Source of the DNA: Rhipicephalus microplus
Lineage: Eukaryota > Arthropoda > Arachnida > Ixodida > Ixodidae
Length of the DNA stretch: 64,000 bases
Assembly: GCF_043290135.1 (NCBI RefSeq)
Contig: NC_134703.1
Span: 110,012,005 to 110,076,004, forward strand
Direction: 5' to 3'
The stretch's first letter is position 1. Each line of letters begins with the position of its first letter. The position numbers were made by a program, and so were the translations under genes. Below the pieces are notes generated by a model. The model saw nothing but the letters and a program-made list of their open reading frames with translations. It was not told where the DNA came from and searched no databases. Below are positions 1-8,923 of the stretch, one piece after another.

Positions 1-877
1 CGAAGGTTAGCAACAACGTCCTGAAACATATTTGAAGAGTGTTTTTCTACTAAAATTAAAAATGTTTACAATATTTTACACCAAGAATTAAAACTGTATT
101 TTTGCCTACAATTACTATATTGTCAGCTAAAACAGCGTCTCAATTTTATTGAATAAATGAAACGAATTTGTCTGAAAGAAAAATAGGTGCAAACATACAA
201 TCTTCTTTGTTTTAAGTGTTCATACTTCCAAATTTTCTCGTCTTTTTTTCTTTATTAAAAATCTTACACCATTGGTCACCCTGTCTTTAAGATTCAATCC
301 AATGACTGCATTTTTTAGGTTTGTGTTGTTTCTTGTACTCAGACGTGAAGGCATAAACTTGGGCTCTTCAGAAGGCCAACCGAGAACTATGTACTCCTGG
401 TACTATGCTAAGAACAAAAACGATATAGTTTGTAACTTTTTTGCTGTGTCATTAAAAAGGGTCGTTAATTCATTGACCGTTGCTTTCTCATGGTATAGTA
501 CCAAGTATTTTAAATGATTACATGCTTTTTTAAACACCGTAGTTAAAATTGTTACTTGCTCTCTTACACCTTGCGAGTTTCGCACAATCTATTTTGCATA
601 TTCGGTGTTCCAGTGCTCCGAATGATACACTAATTCCCTCTCACGCTCCGACTTACTAATATCTTGGTCAATTCAGATGGTAGAGCAACTTCACCAATAA
701 AGAATTGTTTCCTAGTGGTAAACTTTGATCAAGACAATTTTTTCGTCAACCAAGAAGCTTTACTTATTGAGTCCGCTTGAATTTTCCTTCTTCGACCAAA
801 GAGCATATAGGACTGCTTATTCATTCGCATGTCGTATACTCACGAACTGCCATGTTTCCGACTCATTTATGTTGACA
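1..877. other. AT-rich stretch without recognisable gene
   Basis: Only short ORFs of about 60-80 codons are present, on both strands, with no domain-like composition. Long T and A runs are frequent. I see no exon, RNA gene or mobile-element protein here. Confidence 0.6.
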
Positions 878-1090
878 GCCACTGCAGTAGTCTAATAGCT
901 GCGGCTGTAAACTGGTGAGCCTAAAGTCACGGGATCCGGCCATATTTTGATGGAGGTGACATGCTAGAGGCCCGTGAAGTTATATTTACGCACTCGTTAA
1001 GAGCCTCATGTGATCGGAATTTCCGGAGCCCTCCGTTACGGCATCCCTTGTAATCATATCGTGGTTTCGGAGCGTATAAAACCGCAACAA
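878..1090 (+). mobile_element. Diverged Ruka-like SINE copy
   Basis: The segment aligns by eye with the intact SINE at 15415-15652. It keeps a decayed tRNA-like head (B-box remnant near 926-942), the 'gatggagg' block, 'gaggcccgtg', 'atttccggagccctcc', 'tacggcatccctt' and the end 'gtggtttcggagcgtataaaacc'. Many substitutions and small deletions make it an old copy. No TSD is visible. Confidence 0.7.
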
Positions 1091-1372
1091 TTGCTACTGT
1101 CGGCGACACCCTCATAATCACATTTTACGTCATACAACTCATACTACGTACCTAGGCAACTGATGTTTTGACTCCACATGCCGCTCCCATTACATCACAA
1201 TGGCAACACCAAAGCCCAGTTATTTTATTAATTTTTTTGCAATGATGAAGGAAAGAGATGCGTTCCAGTTCTCATTCGGCCCCATTCTGATTCTGAGACA
1301 ATCCATACTTCAGTAAAAAAAAAATTGCCCGCAGCTTCCCTCGGGGGAACACTGAGGAGGATGCGGACCATA

Positions 1373-1520
1373 TAATTGGTTAACGGGGTGTTAAAGTGCG
1401 ACTTACTTGGGTCGATGGCTAAATTGGTTAACGTGGTTGTAAAATGGGGTGTTAAATTGCGACTTACTTGGGTCGATGGCTAAATTGGTTAACGTGGTTG
1501 TAGGAGGGGGTGTTAAATGA
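1373..1520 (+). repeat. 61-bp direct tandem repeat, about 2.3 copies
   Basis: Two nearly identical full units begin at 1391 and 1452, each starting 'ttaaa.tgcgacttacttgg' and ending 'ggttaacgtggttgt'. Partial copies lie before 1391 and after 1513. The spacing is exactly 61 bp at both junctions. The array lies upstream of the LINE-A insertion point and belongs to the pre-insertion locus. Confidence 0.85.
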
Positions 1521-1682
1521 GTGAACACGTACACACGTATGCGAAAGGGCGGCGCTGGTCGAAGGGACGTCGATCATTGTGTTTGTGGATTTGTTGGAAT
1601 TCATTTCACCGCGACCTTGGACGTCGACGCGCCGTACAAACCAACCGACGAGCGGCAACTGAGCGAGCGAGCGCCGACCTTG

Positions 1683-1739
1683 AGTATATATACAGCACGA
1701 CGGCGCATGCACTGTCAGCTGTTGAATGTTCTCGAAGCG
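1683..1739 (+). repeat. TATA-like stretch and segment repeated on the far side of LINE-A
   Basis: An 'agtatatata' run is followed by a segment (1698-1739) that matches 7591-7637 with few differences, including 'cgacggcgcatgc' and 'tcagctgt.gaatgttc'. Because LINE-A sits between the copies, the repeat existed before insertion. The TATA-like run could be a core promoter of an unrecognised unit; that is inference. Confidence 0.5.
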
Positions 1740-1777
1740 CGACGTCACATGCGCGTCCACTGGAGAATCAGGAGAAT

Positions 1778-1789
1778 TGCAGATGTCGA
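1778..1789 (+). repeat. Left TSD of LINE-A
   Basis: The 12 bases 'tgcagatgtcga' recur directly after the (CCAT)n tail at 7472-7483. Target-primed reverse transcription leaves such duplications. This fixes the 5' end of LINE-A at about 1790. Confidence 0.85.
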
Positions 1790-2099
1790 GTTTTTTTTTC
1801 GACCGCTGAGGAGACGCTGTGCGGACGTGTTTCGCATGAGCTCCGGCCCGGTGACCGACTATCGGCGGACGCGCTTTTTTCTGGACTTGCTGTCAGTGGG
1901 CTCGTCTGCAGGAGGTTGCCCTGTACCTACGGACACCACTCGTATAGGCAAGTTTGTCCCCGTTTTTGGAGTTTCCGAGATTTTCCTATCAACCCCGCGG
2001 TGGCAAGGCTAGGCCTATCTCCTAGGCCAAGCCTGGCCTGGGCCGCGTCGCCCGGCGTCTGACTTGCGCCCGGTGACCGTGGGTCTTGTTGGGCTGAAG

Positions 2100-3866
2100 A
2101 TGGAGTACTACGTCGAAGGGGAGACTATAACACCCGAAGATTTTGAAGCGGGAGAGTGGGCTCCAGTGCTAAAGGCACAGGACCGATTTAAGAAGACTCG
2201 GCATGGCGACAAAGCCAAGAGTAAGCCTTGCGAGACGCAGGCCGGCAGCGACGGGCGCAAGACGCACGGAGCGCAGCAAGTCAAGCGGGGGAAAGCGCCG
2301 GTATGGAAGAAACGCGGACCGTTTCTCAAGTTGCCAGCTACGGATTTCAAGATTGTGTACAGGCCCCAGAACTGGGACTTGGGTGTTGTGACAGCGAGAG
2401 AACTCGGATGTGCACTGAGAGCAGCAGCGCGTCTAACGAGTGCGATTGCCGCGGAAGAAGACATTGTGCGGGTTAATGGCACAAACAACACGTTGACGGT
2501 GAGCACACCGTGCATAAATCGCAGTGGGGCATATGCGACTGTGAAGACGCTCAAGCTGGGTGATCGTGACCTGCCGGTTTCGGCGTTCGTGGCGCCGTTG
2601 GAGAACTCCGTGCGGGGAGTGATTTATAATGCTTATGATGGATGCCCAGTGGAAGAAGTTCGGGCGGGATTCCTGAAGAAGAATGAAGGCATAGACATTC
2701 TGGACGCGAGACCTCTGGGAAAGTCAAAGGCGATTCAGATTACGTTCGGGGGAAAACGCATACCCCGGCAGATTACTTACTGGAACTGTCTGTACGCTGT
2801 GATCCCGTACAGAAATTTAGTCGACACCTGCTACAACTGCAGACGAGTTGGACATCGAGCGGACGTTTGCTATCGTCCGAAGAGCAACCTATGTCACCGT
2901 TGCGGGAAGGACCATCCTGCCCCGCCAGAAGGAGAGCCACCTACGTGCACGCCGGTCTGCATCGTGTGCCATGGTGCGCATCACACAGGGAGCCGGAACT
3001 GCAAGTTTCGCCTGGCTCGCAAGCCACCGACAGGCCGGCAGCAGAGCATCGAAAGAGAGAGCGAAGCTGGCAACGATAAGCGTTCCTCGAGGGCCACGGA
3101 GCGGTCACCGAGGGGTAAAGAAGGCAGAAGCAAAAGCAGGGACCGGTCGAGTTCCTTCCCGCCATTGCCAGGGCGCGGGGGCAGCCAAGATGGTAAACGA
3201 GCATCCAGTACCAACAGCTGCGCACGCGACACCAACAAAAAGGTGAGCTTGTCAGGCACGGCCTCCCAGAACGAAACCGCTCGAGAGAGGGAGTTAGCAG
3301 CGCTGGTTCAGCGACAGGGAGACTTGATTAAAAGAATGGAAAACAGAATTGCAGAGATGGAACGCGCACTTAGAAACGACCAACGGCAGGGGACACAGGC
3401 ACCAGCAGTGCAAGGCCTACAGAAAGCGACGCAAGAGGCGTCTGCTCGCGTACAGGAGAGTGCAGCTATGGAAGTGGAGAATCGGGGGACAGTGAAGAGA
3501 CCACTGCCGGGGGATGAGGTAGCTAACGCAAAACGATTAGCCGAAACGTCACCAGTAGACATGCCACAGCCTGTTTTTAAGGTCATTAGTCTTAAATCGG
3601 ATGTAACAACACTTGCGGATAAAGTAGGCAAACTAGGGAAAAGACAGGATAGGTTGGAGGCTCGAGTCGAAAAGATCGAAGCCAGATTAGACACAATAGA
3701 GGAGCGTCTCGGCATGCTCTCCACTGAATTTAAGGATTCCCAAACCCAGGTCATGGGCATGTTTCAGCAGCTTCATACTCTATTGGAGGCAAGACTGCCT
3801 CCCGTGGGTGGCCAAGTGCCATTAGTCAACCTGGTGCCTCATCATGGCGCCTCGCCAGCAAATTGA
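2100..3866 (+). CDS. LINE-A ORF1, Gag-like RNA-binding protein
   Basis: The 588-aa protein is the nucleic-acid chaperone of the element and should coat its RNA. Counting from the ATG at 2100, the basic N-terminal region is followed by a conserved block at about residues 75-230, then a cluster of zinc knuckles from residue 244: CYNCRRVGHRADVC, a second Cys/His cluster with CHRCGKDH, and CIVCHGAHHTGSRNC. A Ser/Arg-rich linker follows. The C-terminal third is heptad-like and probably a coiled coil for multimerisation. The frame is open further upstream to 2064, but only through non-ATG codons; 2100 matches the start of the LINE-B homologue (MAYMVSG versus MEYYVEG). The stop lies 23 bp inside ORF2. 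Confidence 0.9.
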   Translation: MEYYVEGETITPEDFEAGEWAPVLKAQDRFKKTRHGDKAKSKPCETQAGSDGRKTHGAQQVKRGKAPVWKKRGPFLKLPATDFKIVYRPQNWDLGVVTARELGCALRAAARLTSAIAAEEDIVRVNGTNNTLTVSTPCINRSGAYATVKTLKLGDRDLPVSAFVAPLENSVRGVIYNAYDGCPVEEVRAGFLKKNEGIDILDARPLGKSKAIQITFGGKRIPRQITYWNCLYAVIPYRNLVDTCYNCRRVGHRADVCYRPKSNLCHRCGKDHPAPPEGEPPTCTPVCIVCHGAHHTGSRNCKFRLARKPPTGRQQSIERESEAGNDKRSSRATERSPRGKEGRSKSRDRSSSFPPLPGRGGSQDGKRASSTNSCARDTNKKVSLSGTASQNETARERELAALVQRQGDLIKRMENRIAEMERALRNDQRQGTQAPAVQGLQKATQEASARVQESAAMEVENRGTVKRPLPGDEVANAKRLAETSPVDMPQPVFKVISLKSDVTTLADKVGKLGKRQDRLEARVEKIEARLDTIEERLGMLSTEFKDSQTQVMGMFQQLHTLLEARLPPVGGQVPLVNLVPHHGASPAN

Positions 3867-6800
3867 GGTTTGGCAGTGGAACTGCAGGGGCTTTCGTCAA
3901 AAGCGGGGTAACCTGCAGTTGCACGTACAAAATCTGGACAGTAAACCAGACATAATAGCCTTACAGGAGGCTAGTGGTTCCGTAAAATTACCTGGATTTA
4001 AGGCATTTACAGCGCCAGGAACTGATTCAAGGGGCGTATCACGCATCTTCACAGCCGTGCTAGTCCATCGCAACATCACTGCCATTCAGCATTCCGTAGA
4101 TAGCAGCAGGGAAGACTATGTCTTGCTTGAGATTTTGCCTAAACTAAAGTATGAGAAGAGTCTGTTTTTACTTAATGTGTATAGTTCTCCAAAAGATAAA
4201 GGATTGGGCTTGCCACAACTCCTGATTCAAACTCAACGGTTAGCAGCTCGCGCTCCGCTTATAGTGGTAGGAGATTTCAATGCGCCTCACCCGGAGTGGG
4301 GTTATATTCGAGCCAGCCCAAAGGGCAATCGGCTTTGGCAAGTTGCCCGGGATCTGCGCTGGACGCTGTTAAACAATCCGCAAGATCATACGAGGATAGG
4401 CAACAGCGTAAGCATGGATACCTCCCCAGACCTTACGTTTTTTAGAGGCATCAGTAAGGCAAAGTGGATTAACACGGGACAAGCGCTAGGAAGTGATCAC
4501 TATATCCTTTCCACGACGTTTAGCGCTGCGAAGCATAAAGACAAAGTGAGGGGGCATAGAATTACAGATTGGGACAGATTTAGGAAAAACAGAGCAGACA
4601 CGGTAAACGGGAAAATTAATGACCTAGATGCATGGGTACAGGCGCTCAAGGAGGATGTAAGTAATACCACGGTAGAAGTGCCAGTCGAGCAGGAGGAGTT
4701 TACCGCTGACTCGAGACTATTACACATGTGGGAAGCGCACGCGAGTCTCTTGAGAAGGTGGAAGAAGCAAAAACATAATGGCGTCCTTCGCAGAAGGACT
4801 GCCAAGTTAGAACGCAAAATCGAAAATTATACAATTGAGTTGCAAGCCAAGCAGTGGGGCCAGATTTGTGATCGCATGAATGGACAGTTTGGATGCAAAA
4901 AGACATGGCAGCTGTTAAGGCATCTTTTGGATCCGGCAGCAACAAAATCGGCGCAACGGGGGCAAATGACTCGGTTAATGCATCAATATGAAGGCACAAT
5001 TGGAGAGTTTATACAGGAACTCCGGAATCGGTACATAACTGATGGAGTAGACGGTTTCTTACCACACTACTCGGGGGTGGAAAACTCAGACCTAGATGAA
5101 GAGTTCACAATTGCGGAGGTGGAGTTTGCCATGGGGCAGCTGCGTACTACGTCTGCCGCAGGTCCGGATGGAGTTACTAATAAAATGCTGAGAAACCTAG
5201 ATTTCAAATCGGTCGGGGCGATCACTGACTTGATAAATGAGTATTGGGTGGCTGGGGAGATCCCAGCACAATGGAAGCATGCTAGGATTATATTTATTCC
5301 GAAGCCAGGCAAGAAACTCTGCTTGGAAAACCTGCGCCCCATATCGCTGACATCATGCGTGGGCAAATTGATGGAGCACGTGGTTCTCAACAGGCTTCAG
5401 AATTATGCAGAGGACAAGGCCATCTTTCCCCCAACTATGATAGGTTTCAGGGCCAATTTGTCCACACAGGATGTCATGATACAGTTAAAACATGATGTAG
5501 TCAATCCCGGGCACGGCACGGGCACCAAAGCTGTATTGGCGCTTGACCTGAATAAAGCTTTCGACAATGTTTCGCATGAGGCAATATTGAATAACCTATC
5601 GGAAATTGGCCCAGGGGTCAGGACATTTCGCTACATCAGATCATTCTTGGAGGGCCGAACCGCAGAAATTTCAATAGGAGATATCAAATCGGACTCATTC
5701 GCGTTGGGAGGCAAAGGGACGCCGCAGGGTTCAGTTTTGTCACCGTTCCTGTTTAACATCGCCTTAATTAAAATACCGCCGAGGTTGGAGGAGATACCGG
5801 GACTCAAACACACATTTTATGCAGATGATATTACTCTATGGGTAACCAGGGGTAGTGACGCGCATCTGGAAGAAACACTGCAACAGGCAGTTAATATTGT
5901 CGAAGAGTTGGCAGGGGAGGCGGGACTTTCATGCTCTCAGCCAAAGTCCGAGCTCTTTGTGGTTCGGGACAAACCCAGAGGGCTACATGCAAAACACTAT
6001 ATTCCGCCACCGCCGTTAGAGGTAAAGGTAGGGGGTAGGCCGGTAGCTGAAGCTCAAACGATTAGAATTCTTGGCCTATATCTGCAAACTAACAGGAAGA
6101 ATAGGGTGGCCCTTGAAAAACTTAAGACCACGGTTAATGCTACTGTCAGGTTAATCAGAAGAATCGCTAACCGTAAGAGAGGGGTTAAAGAAAAAGAACT
6201 CTGTAAGCTGGTACAGGCGTTTGTGCTCAGCAGGATTACTTACGCGACACCTTATATGAAGTTGGATGCCGCAGAAAAAGGTAAGGTCGAGGCTATGATC
6301 CGGCAAGCTTACAAGGCAGCGCTTGGGTTGCCTAACAACGCGCCTACAGAAAGGCTGTTAAAACTAGGGGTACACAACACCCTGGATGAATTATGGGAGG
6401 CGCATCTGGTGATGCAGCACGCTAGGCTTTCGACAACCAAAGCGGGCAGGATTATATTGGAAAGGATTGGCATTGGAGCAGAGGCTCCCACTGGGAACAC
6501 TAAAATTCAGGTGCGGCGAGAGTTACATAAGGCCCTGTACATAAAACCTTTGCCCAAAAATATGCATCCGATTCACCATACGCAGCGCAGGCAGGCAAGA
6601 GCCAGAGCTTTACACGTTGAATATGGCGAGTACAAAGCGGCAGTCTATACAGATGTTGCGGAATATAAGGACAAAGACGCTTTTGTGATTGTGGTGGTGG
6701 ACAGGCGGGGGCGCTTGATCGCTTCTGGATCGGTCAAAACCCGCTCCTCGGAAACTGCAGAGGAAGCGGCAATAGCGCTAGCTATAACTAATTCGCAGTC

Positions 6801-7413
6801 AGATTTGATTTTCAGTGATTCAAAGACAGCCATCCGAAATCTGGCGAGGGGCAGAATATCGGCGACCGCCGCACGATTTCTGCATGGGGCCACGGGACGA
6901 GAAATGAGAGAAATAGAAATTGTCTGGGTACCAGCACACTCTGGGAACCCTGGGAACGAGGCGGCTCACCTGAATGCTCGAGGTTTCGTCAGCCGGGTAG
7001 GTGAGCCGCCAGTTCCGGGGAGGTCCGCGAGAGATGGGCTGGTGTCCTTTCATGACATAACGAATCATTATAAACTAGAGCGGAGGTTTTATCCGCCCCC
7101 GCACAAGCGGTTGACTAAGGCGCAGGAATGCGTCTGGAGAAAACTGCAGACGCGATCTTTTCCCAACCCTTACGTGTTGAACAAAATGTACCCGGAGGAG
7201 ATTAAGCCGCAATGCAAATGGTGTCAGGCTGTGGCAACATATGATCACATACTTTGGGAATGTAGCATAGTGCCGCCGCCGGTGGATATTATGCGTGATC
7301 CCTCTCTTGAGCACTGGGAGGCCGTGTTGACCAGCTCAGACCCAGTCGTCCAGTTAAGGGTCGTGGAGTGGGCCACACAGGTCGCCGCCAACCTTGGGTT
7401 GATGGCCATCTAA
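3844..7413 (+). CDS. LINE-A ORF2, endonuclease-reverse transcriptase-RNase H
   Basis: The 1189-aa polyprotein nicks target DNA and copies the element RNA. An APE-type (EEP) endonuclease covers residues 1-225, with N13, the GDFNAPH motif (D144, N146) and SDH (D218, H219). Reverse transcriptase covers about 400-720, with AAGPDG, LDLNKAFDNVSH, GTPQGSVLSP and the catalytic YADD starting at Y659. RNase H covers about 930-1050, with D937, E973/E974, D992 and H1032. The usual final Asp of 'GNExAD' is His1042 (GNEAAH). A C-terminal zinc motif has C1124, C1127, H1135 and C1140. No stop or frameshift interrupts the frame. The ATG at 3844 overlaps the ORF1 end. LINE-B carries a decayed homologue. Confidence 0.95.
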   Translation: MAPRQQIEVWQWNCRGFRQKRGNLQLHVQNLDSKPDIIALQEASGSVKLPGFKAFTAPGTDSRGVSRIFTAVLVHRNITAIQHSVDSSREDYVLLEILPKLKYEKSLFLLNVYSSPKDKGLGLPQLLIQTQRLAARAPLIVVGDFNAPHPEWGYIRASPKGNRLWQVARDLRWTLLNNPQDHTRIGNSVSMDTSPDLTFFRGISKAKWINTGQALGSDHYILSTTFSAAKHKDKVRGHRITDWDRFRKNRADTVNGKINDLDAWVQALKEDVSNTTVEVPVEQEEFTADSRLLHMWEAHASLLRRWKKQKHNGVLRRRTAKLERKIENYTIELQAKQWGQICDRMNGQFGCKKTWQLLRHLLDPAATKSAQRGQMTRLMHQYEGTIGEFIQELRNRYITDGVDGFLPHYSGVENSDLDEEFTIAEVEFAMGQLRTTSAAGPDGVTNKMLRNLDFKSVGAITDLINEYWVAGEIPAQWKHARIIFIPKPGKKLCLENLRPISLTSCVGKLMEHVVLNRLQNYAEDKAIFPPTMIGFRANLSTQDVMIQLKHDVVNPGHGTGTKAVLALDLNKAFDNVSHEAILNNLSEIGPGVRTFRYIRSFLEGRTAEISIGDIKSDSFALGGKGTPQGSVLSPFLFNIALIKIPPRLEEIPGLKHTFYADDITLWVTRGSDAHLEETLQQAVNIVEELAGEAGLSCSQPKSELFVVRDKPRGLHAKHYIPPPPLEVKVGGRPVAEAQTIRILGLYLQTNRKNRVALEKLKTTVNATVRLIRRIANRKRGVKEKELCKLVQAFVLSRITYATPYMKLDAAEKGKVEAMIRQAYKAALGLPNNAPTERLLKLGVHNTLDELWEAHLVMQHARLSTTKAGRIILERIGIGAEAPTGNTKIQVRRELHKALYIKPLPKNMHPIHHTQRRQARARALHVEYGEYKAAVYTDVAEYKDKDAFVIVVVDRRGRLIASGSVKTRSSETAEEAAIALAITNSQSDLIFSDSKTAIRNLARGRISATAARFLHGATGREMREIEIVWVPAHSGNPGNEAAHLNARGFVSRVGEPPVPGRSARDGLVSFHDITNHYKLERRFYPPPHKRLTKAQECVWRKLQTRSFPNPYVLNKMYPEEIKPQCKWCQAVATYDHILWECSIVPPPVDIMRDPSLEHWEAVLTSSDPVVQLRVVEWATQVAANLGLMAI

Positions 7414-7443
7414 CACGGAATCATCCTCAGTTGCTTTCTGACG

Positions 7444-7471
7444 AAATAAAGTTTTTCCATCCATCCATCCA
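7444..7471 (+). terminator. LINE-A polyadenylation signal and (CCAT)n tail
   Basis: AATAAA is followed within about ten bases by TTTTT and CCAT tetranucleotides, then the TSD. The tail is a tetranucleotide array rather than poly(A). LINE-B ends the same way, but with CTAC units. Confidence 0.8.
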
Positions 7472-7483
7472 TGCAGATGTCGA
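7472..7483 (+). repeat. Right TSD of LINE-A
   Basis: Exact copy of the 12 bases at 1778-1789, immediately following the tail. Confidence 0.85.
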
Positions 7484-7485
7484 AC

Positions 7486-7586
7486 GCGGTGTGTAGAGGA
7501 GGAAGGGTGCACAGATGGTGGAGGAGTGAAGCGCGCGCGGTGTGTAGAGGAGGAAGGGATGCACAGATGGTGGAAGAGTGGGCGAC
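7486..7586 (+). repeat. 51-bp direct tandem repeat, two copies
   Basis: Units starting at 7486 and 7537 both read 'gcggtgtgtagaggaggaag' followed by 'gcacagatggtgga.gagtg', with one small indel. The flank is purine-rich and belongs to the locus disrupted by LINE-A. Confidence 0.85.
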
Positions 7587-7699
7587 GGCGCGACGGCGCA
7601 TGCGCGCGCGTCAGCTGTCGAATGTTCGAGAAGCGGTGTGGACGGCGCGGACGACGCGGACGGCGCACTACAAGGCGCGAGTATAAGATGCTCCGCATC

Positions 7700-8304
7700 T
7701 AAATGTTTCAGGCGTCCGTGAGTGAGCGACATGTGCTAGCCATTCGCAGTTTCGAAACCAAGTTATAATCCTTATGAGATGCAGGCAAATTTCTCAGAAA
7801 AAATACTCTAAAGAAGCAAGAAAACCAGTTTTGCTCGACCTGACACGAATCACTTTTAATTAGACCGGTACGTTTTAAGCGAGATCCTGCAAAGAGCATT
7901 GGCAATAAGAAACCTTCGATAACATTAGTACTTCGTAATTGACAACCCTGAAAATGAAAAAAAAGTGTGTTACTATATTCGGTGACTTCTGACTTGCCAC
8001 GTATATGACTTCATTCAAAGAGACACGTTAACAATATATTGTATCCCATGACTCCCGGGAAAGAGTACGATGATCTCCAAAAAGAGTTTCCGTGTCTCCT
8101 TAGCGAGAGTTTTACTCGTGGCAAGTTGAAACTAACAAAAAAGGGTCGAAGGACTCTTCCTTTATTTAGTGGCATACCGTCTCCGTAAGCATGATCTACA
8201 AGTTGTAATCTCAAGTGTGGCGCCTCTAAAGTTCACCTCTCAATAAGCGCAGCATGCTGAAATAGTAAAATGTTGAAGTGTTCTCTTCTTCATTCGTTTC
8301 TCTC
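7700..8304. other. No gene recognised
   Basis: Unique-looking sequence with short scattered ORFs only. If the Myb/SANT-like gene to the right continues leftwards, this would be intron. Confidence 0.5.
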
Positions 8305-8523
8305 CTGCCGTGATGGTATAGCGGTTGTGGTACTCCGCTGCTGACCTGTAGGCCACGAAATCAAATCCCGGCCATGAAAGCCACATTTGCGATGCATGCG
8401 TGAATGGTTGAGGCCCATGTGCCCTAATTTGGGCGCACGTTTAACCCCAGGTAATTGAAGTTTCCGATTCCTCCACTACGGCGTCTCTTATAATGACGTC
8501 CGCATCTTGAGACGCTGAGCCCA
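8305..8523 (+). mobile_element. Diverged Ruka-like SINE copy
   Basis: Head 'tgccgtgatggtatagcgg', 'tactccgctgctgacc', the B-box-like 'aatcaaatcccggcc', then 'gaggcccatgtgcc', 'tttgggcgcacgttta', 'accccaggt' and 'ctccactacggcgtctctta' match the intact copies in order. The 3' end is eroded, so the copy is old. It lies downstream of the last visible Myb/SANT-like exon, probably in its intron. Confidence 0.85.
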
Positions 8524-8923
8524 AGATATTATGGTAATTATTAGGTCATTCAGCCGTTGTACATCAAACACATTCACGGACAATGCCGGAATAAATTATG
8601 TCTACCCACGGGTGCATTCAGCACCTCACTAAGGGACGATCAGTCACTTGAAGAAACACCGGAGGGAAAGAGATCCTACTTTTTTGTTTCTAGTCACAAT
8701 AAATCCCCGTCATAGCATAAATACTTATGATCTGGGCTCACGGTGGTTGCACTCAACTGTTCTGATTGGTGATAGGAGGTGGATAACAAGCATGAAGAGA
8801 GAGAGGGGGGCGTTGATGACACAAGCTTTGAGGGAGGAGGCGATCGTCCCCACCGCCCCCCTCTGGTTCGGCCACTGCGAGTATACCTTCGTTGTTCCTT
8901 GAGAGAGCGAATCGAGGACCCAC

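Larger units (their letters stand above)
1790..7471 (+). mobile_element. LINE-A, full-length I-like non-LTR retrotransposon
   Basis: The element is about 5.7 kb: a 5' UTR of about 310 bp (1790-2099) starting with a T run, ORF1 with CCHC knuckles, ORF2 with endonuclease, reverse transcriptase and RNase H, a short 3' UTR with AATAAA at 7445-7450, and a tail of CCAT units. A 12-bp TSD flanks it. Both ORFs are open end to end and overlap by 23 bp, an arrangement suggesting termination-reinitiation or frameshift translation of ORF2. Endonuclease plus RT plus RNase H is typical of the I group (I, and some LOA/R1 relatives). I call it I-like without fixing the clade. Its intactness suggests a young and possibly still mobile copy. 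Confidence 0.93.

Noticed and set aside
1517..2062. Two long overlapping plus-strand ORFs upstream of LINE-A ORF1
   Set aside because: They cross the LINE-A insertion junction and its 5' UTR, so the frames are chance products of GC-rich sequence.
2108..2554. 148-codon antisense ORF in LINE-A ORF1
   Set aside because: Shadow of ORF1; no domain and no independent signals.
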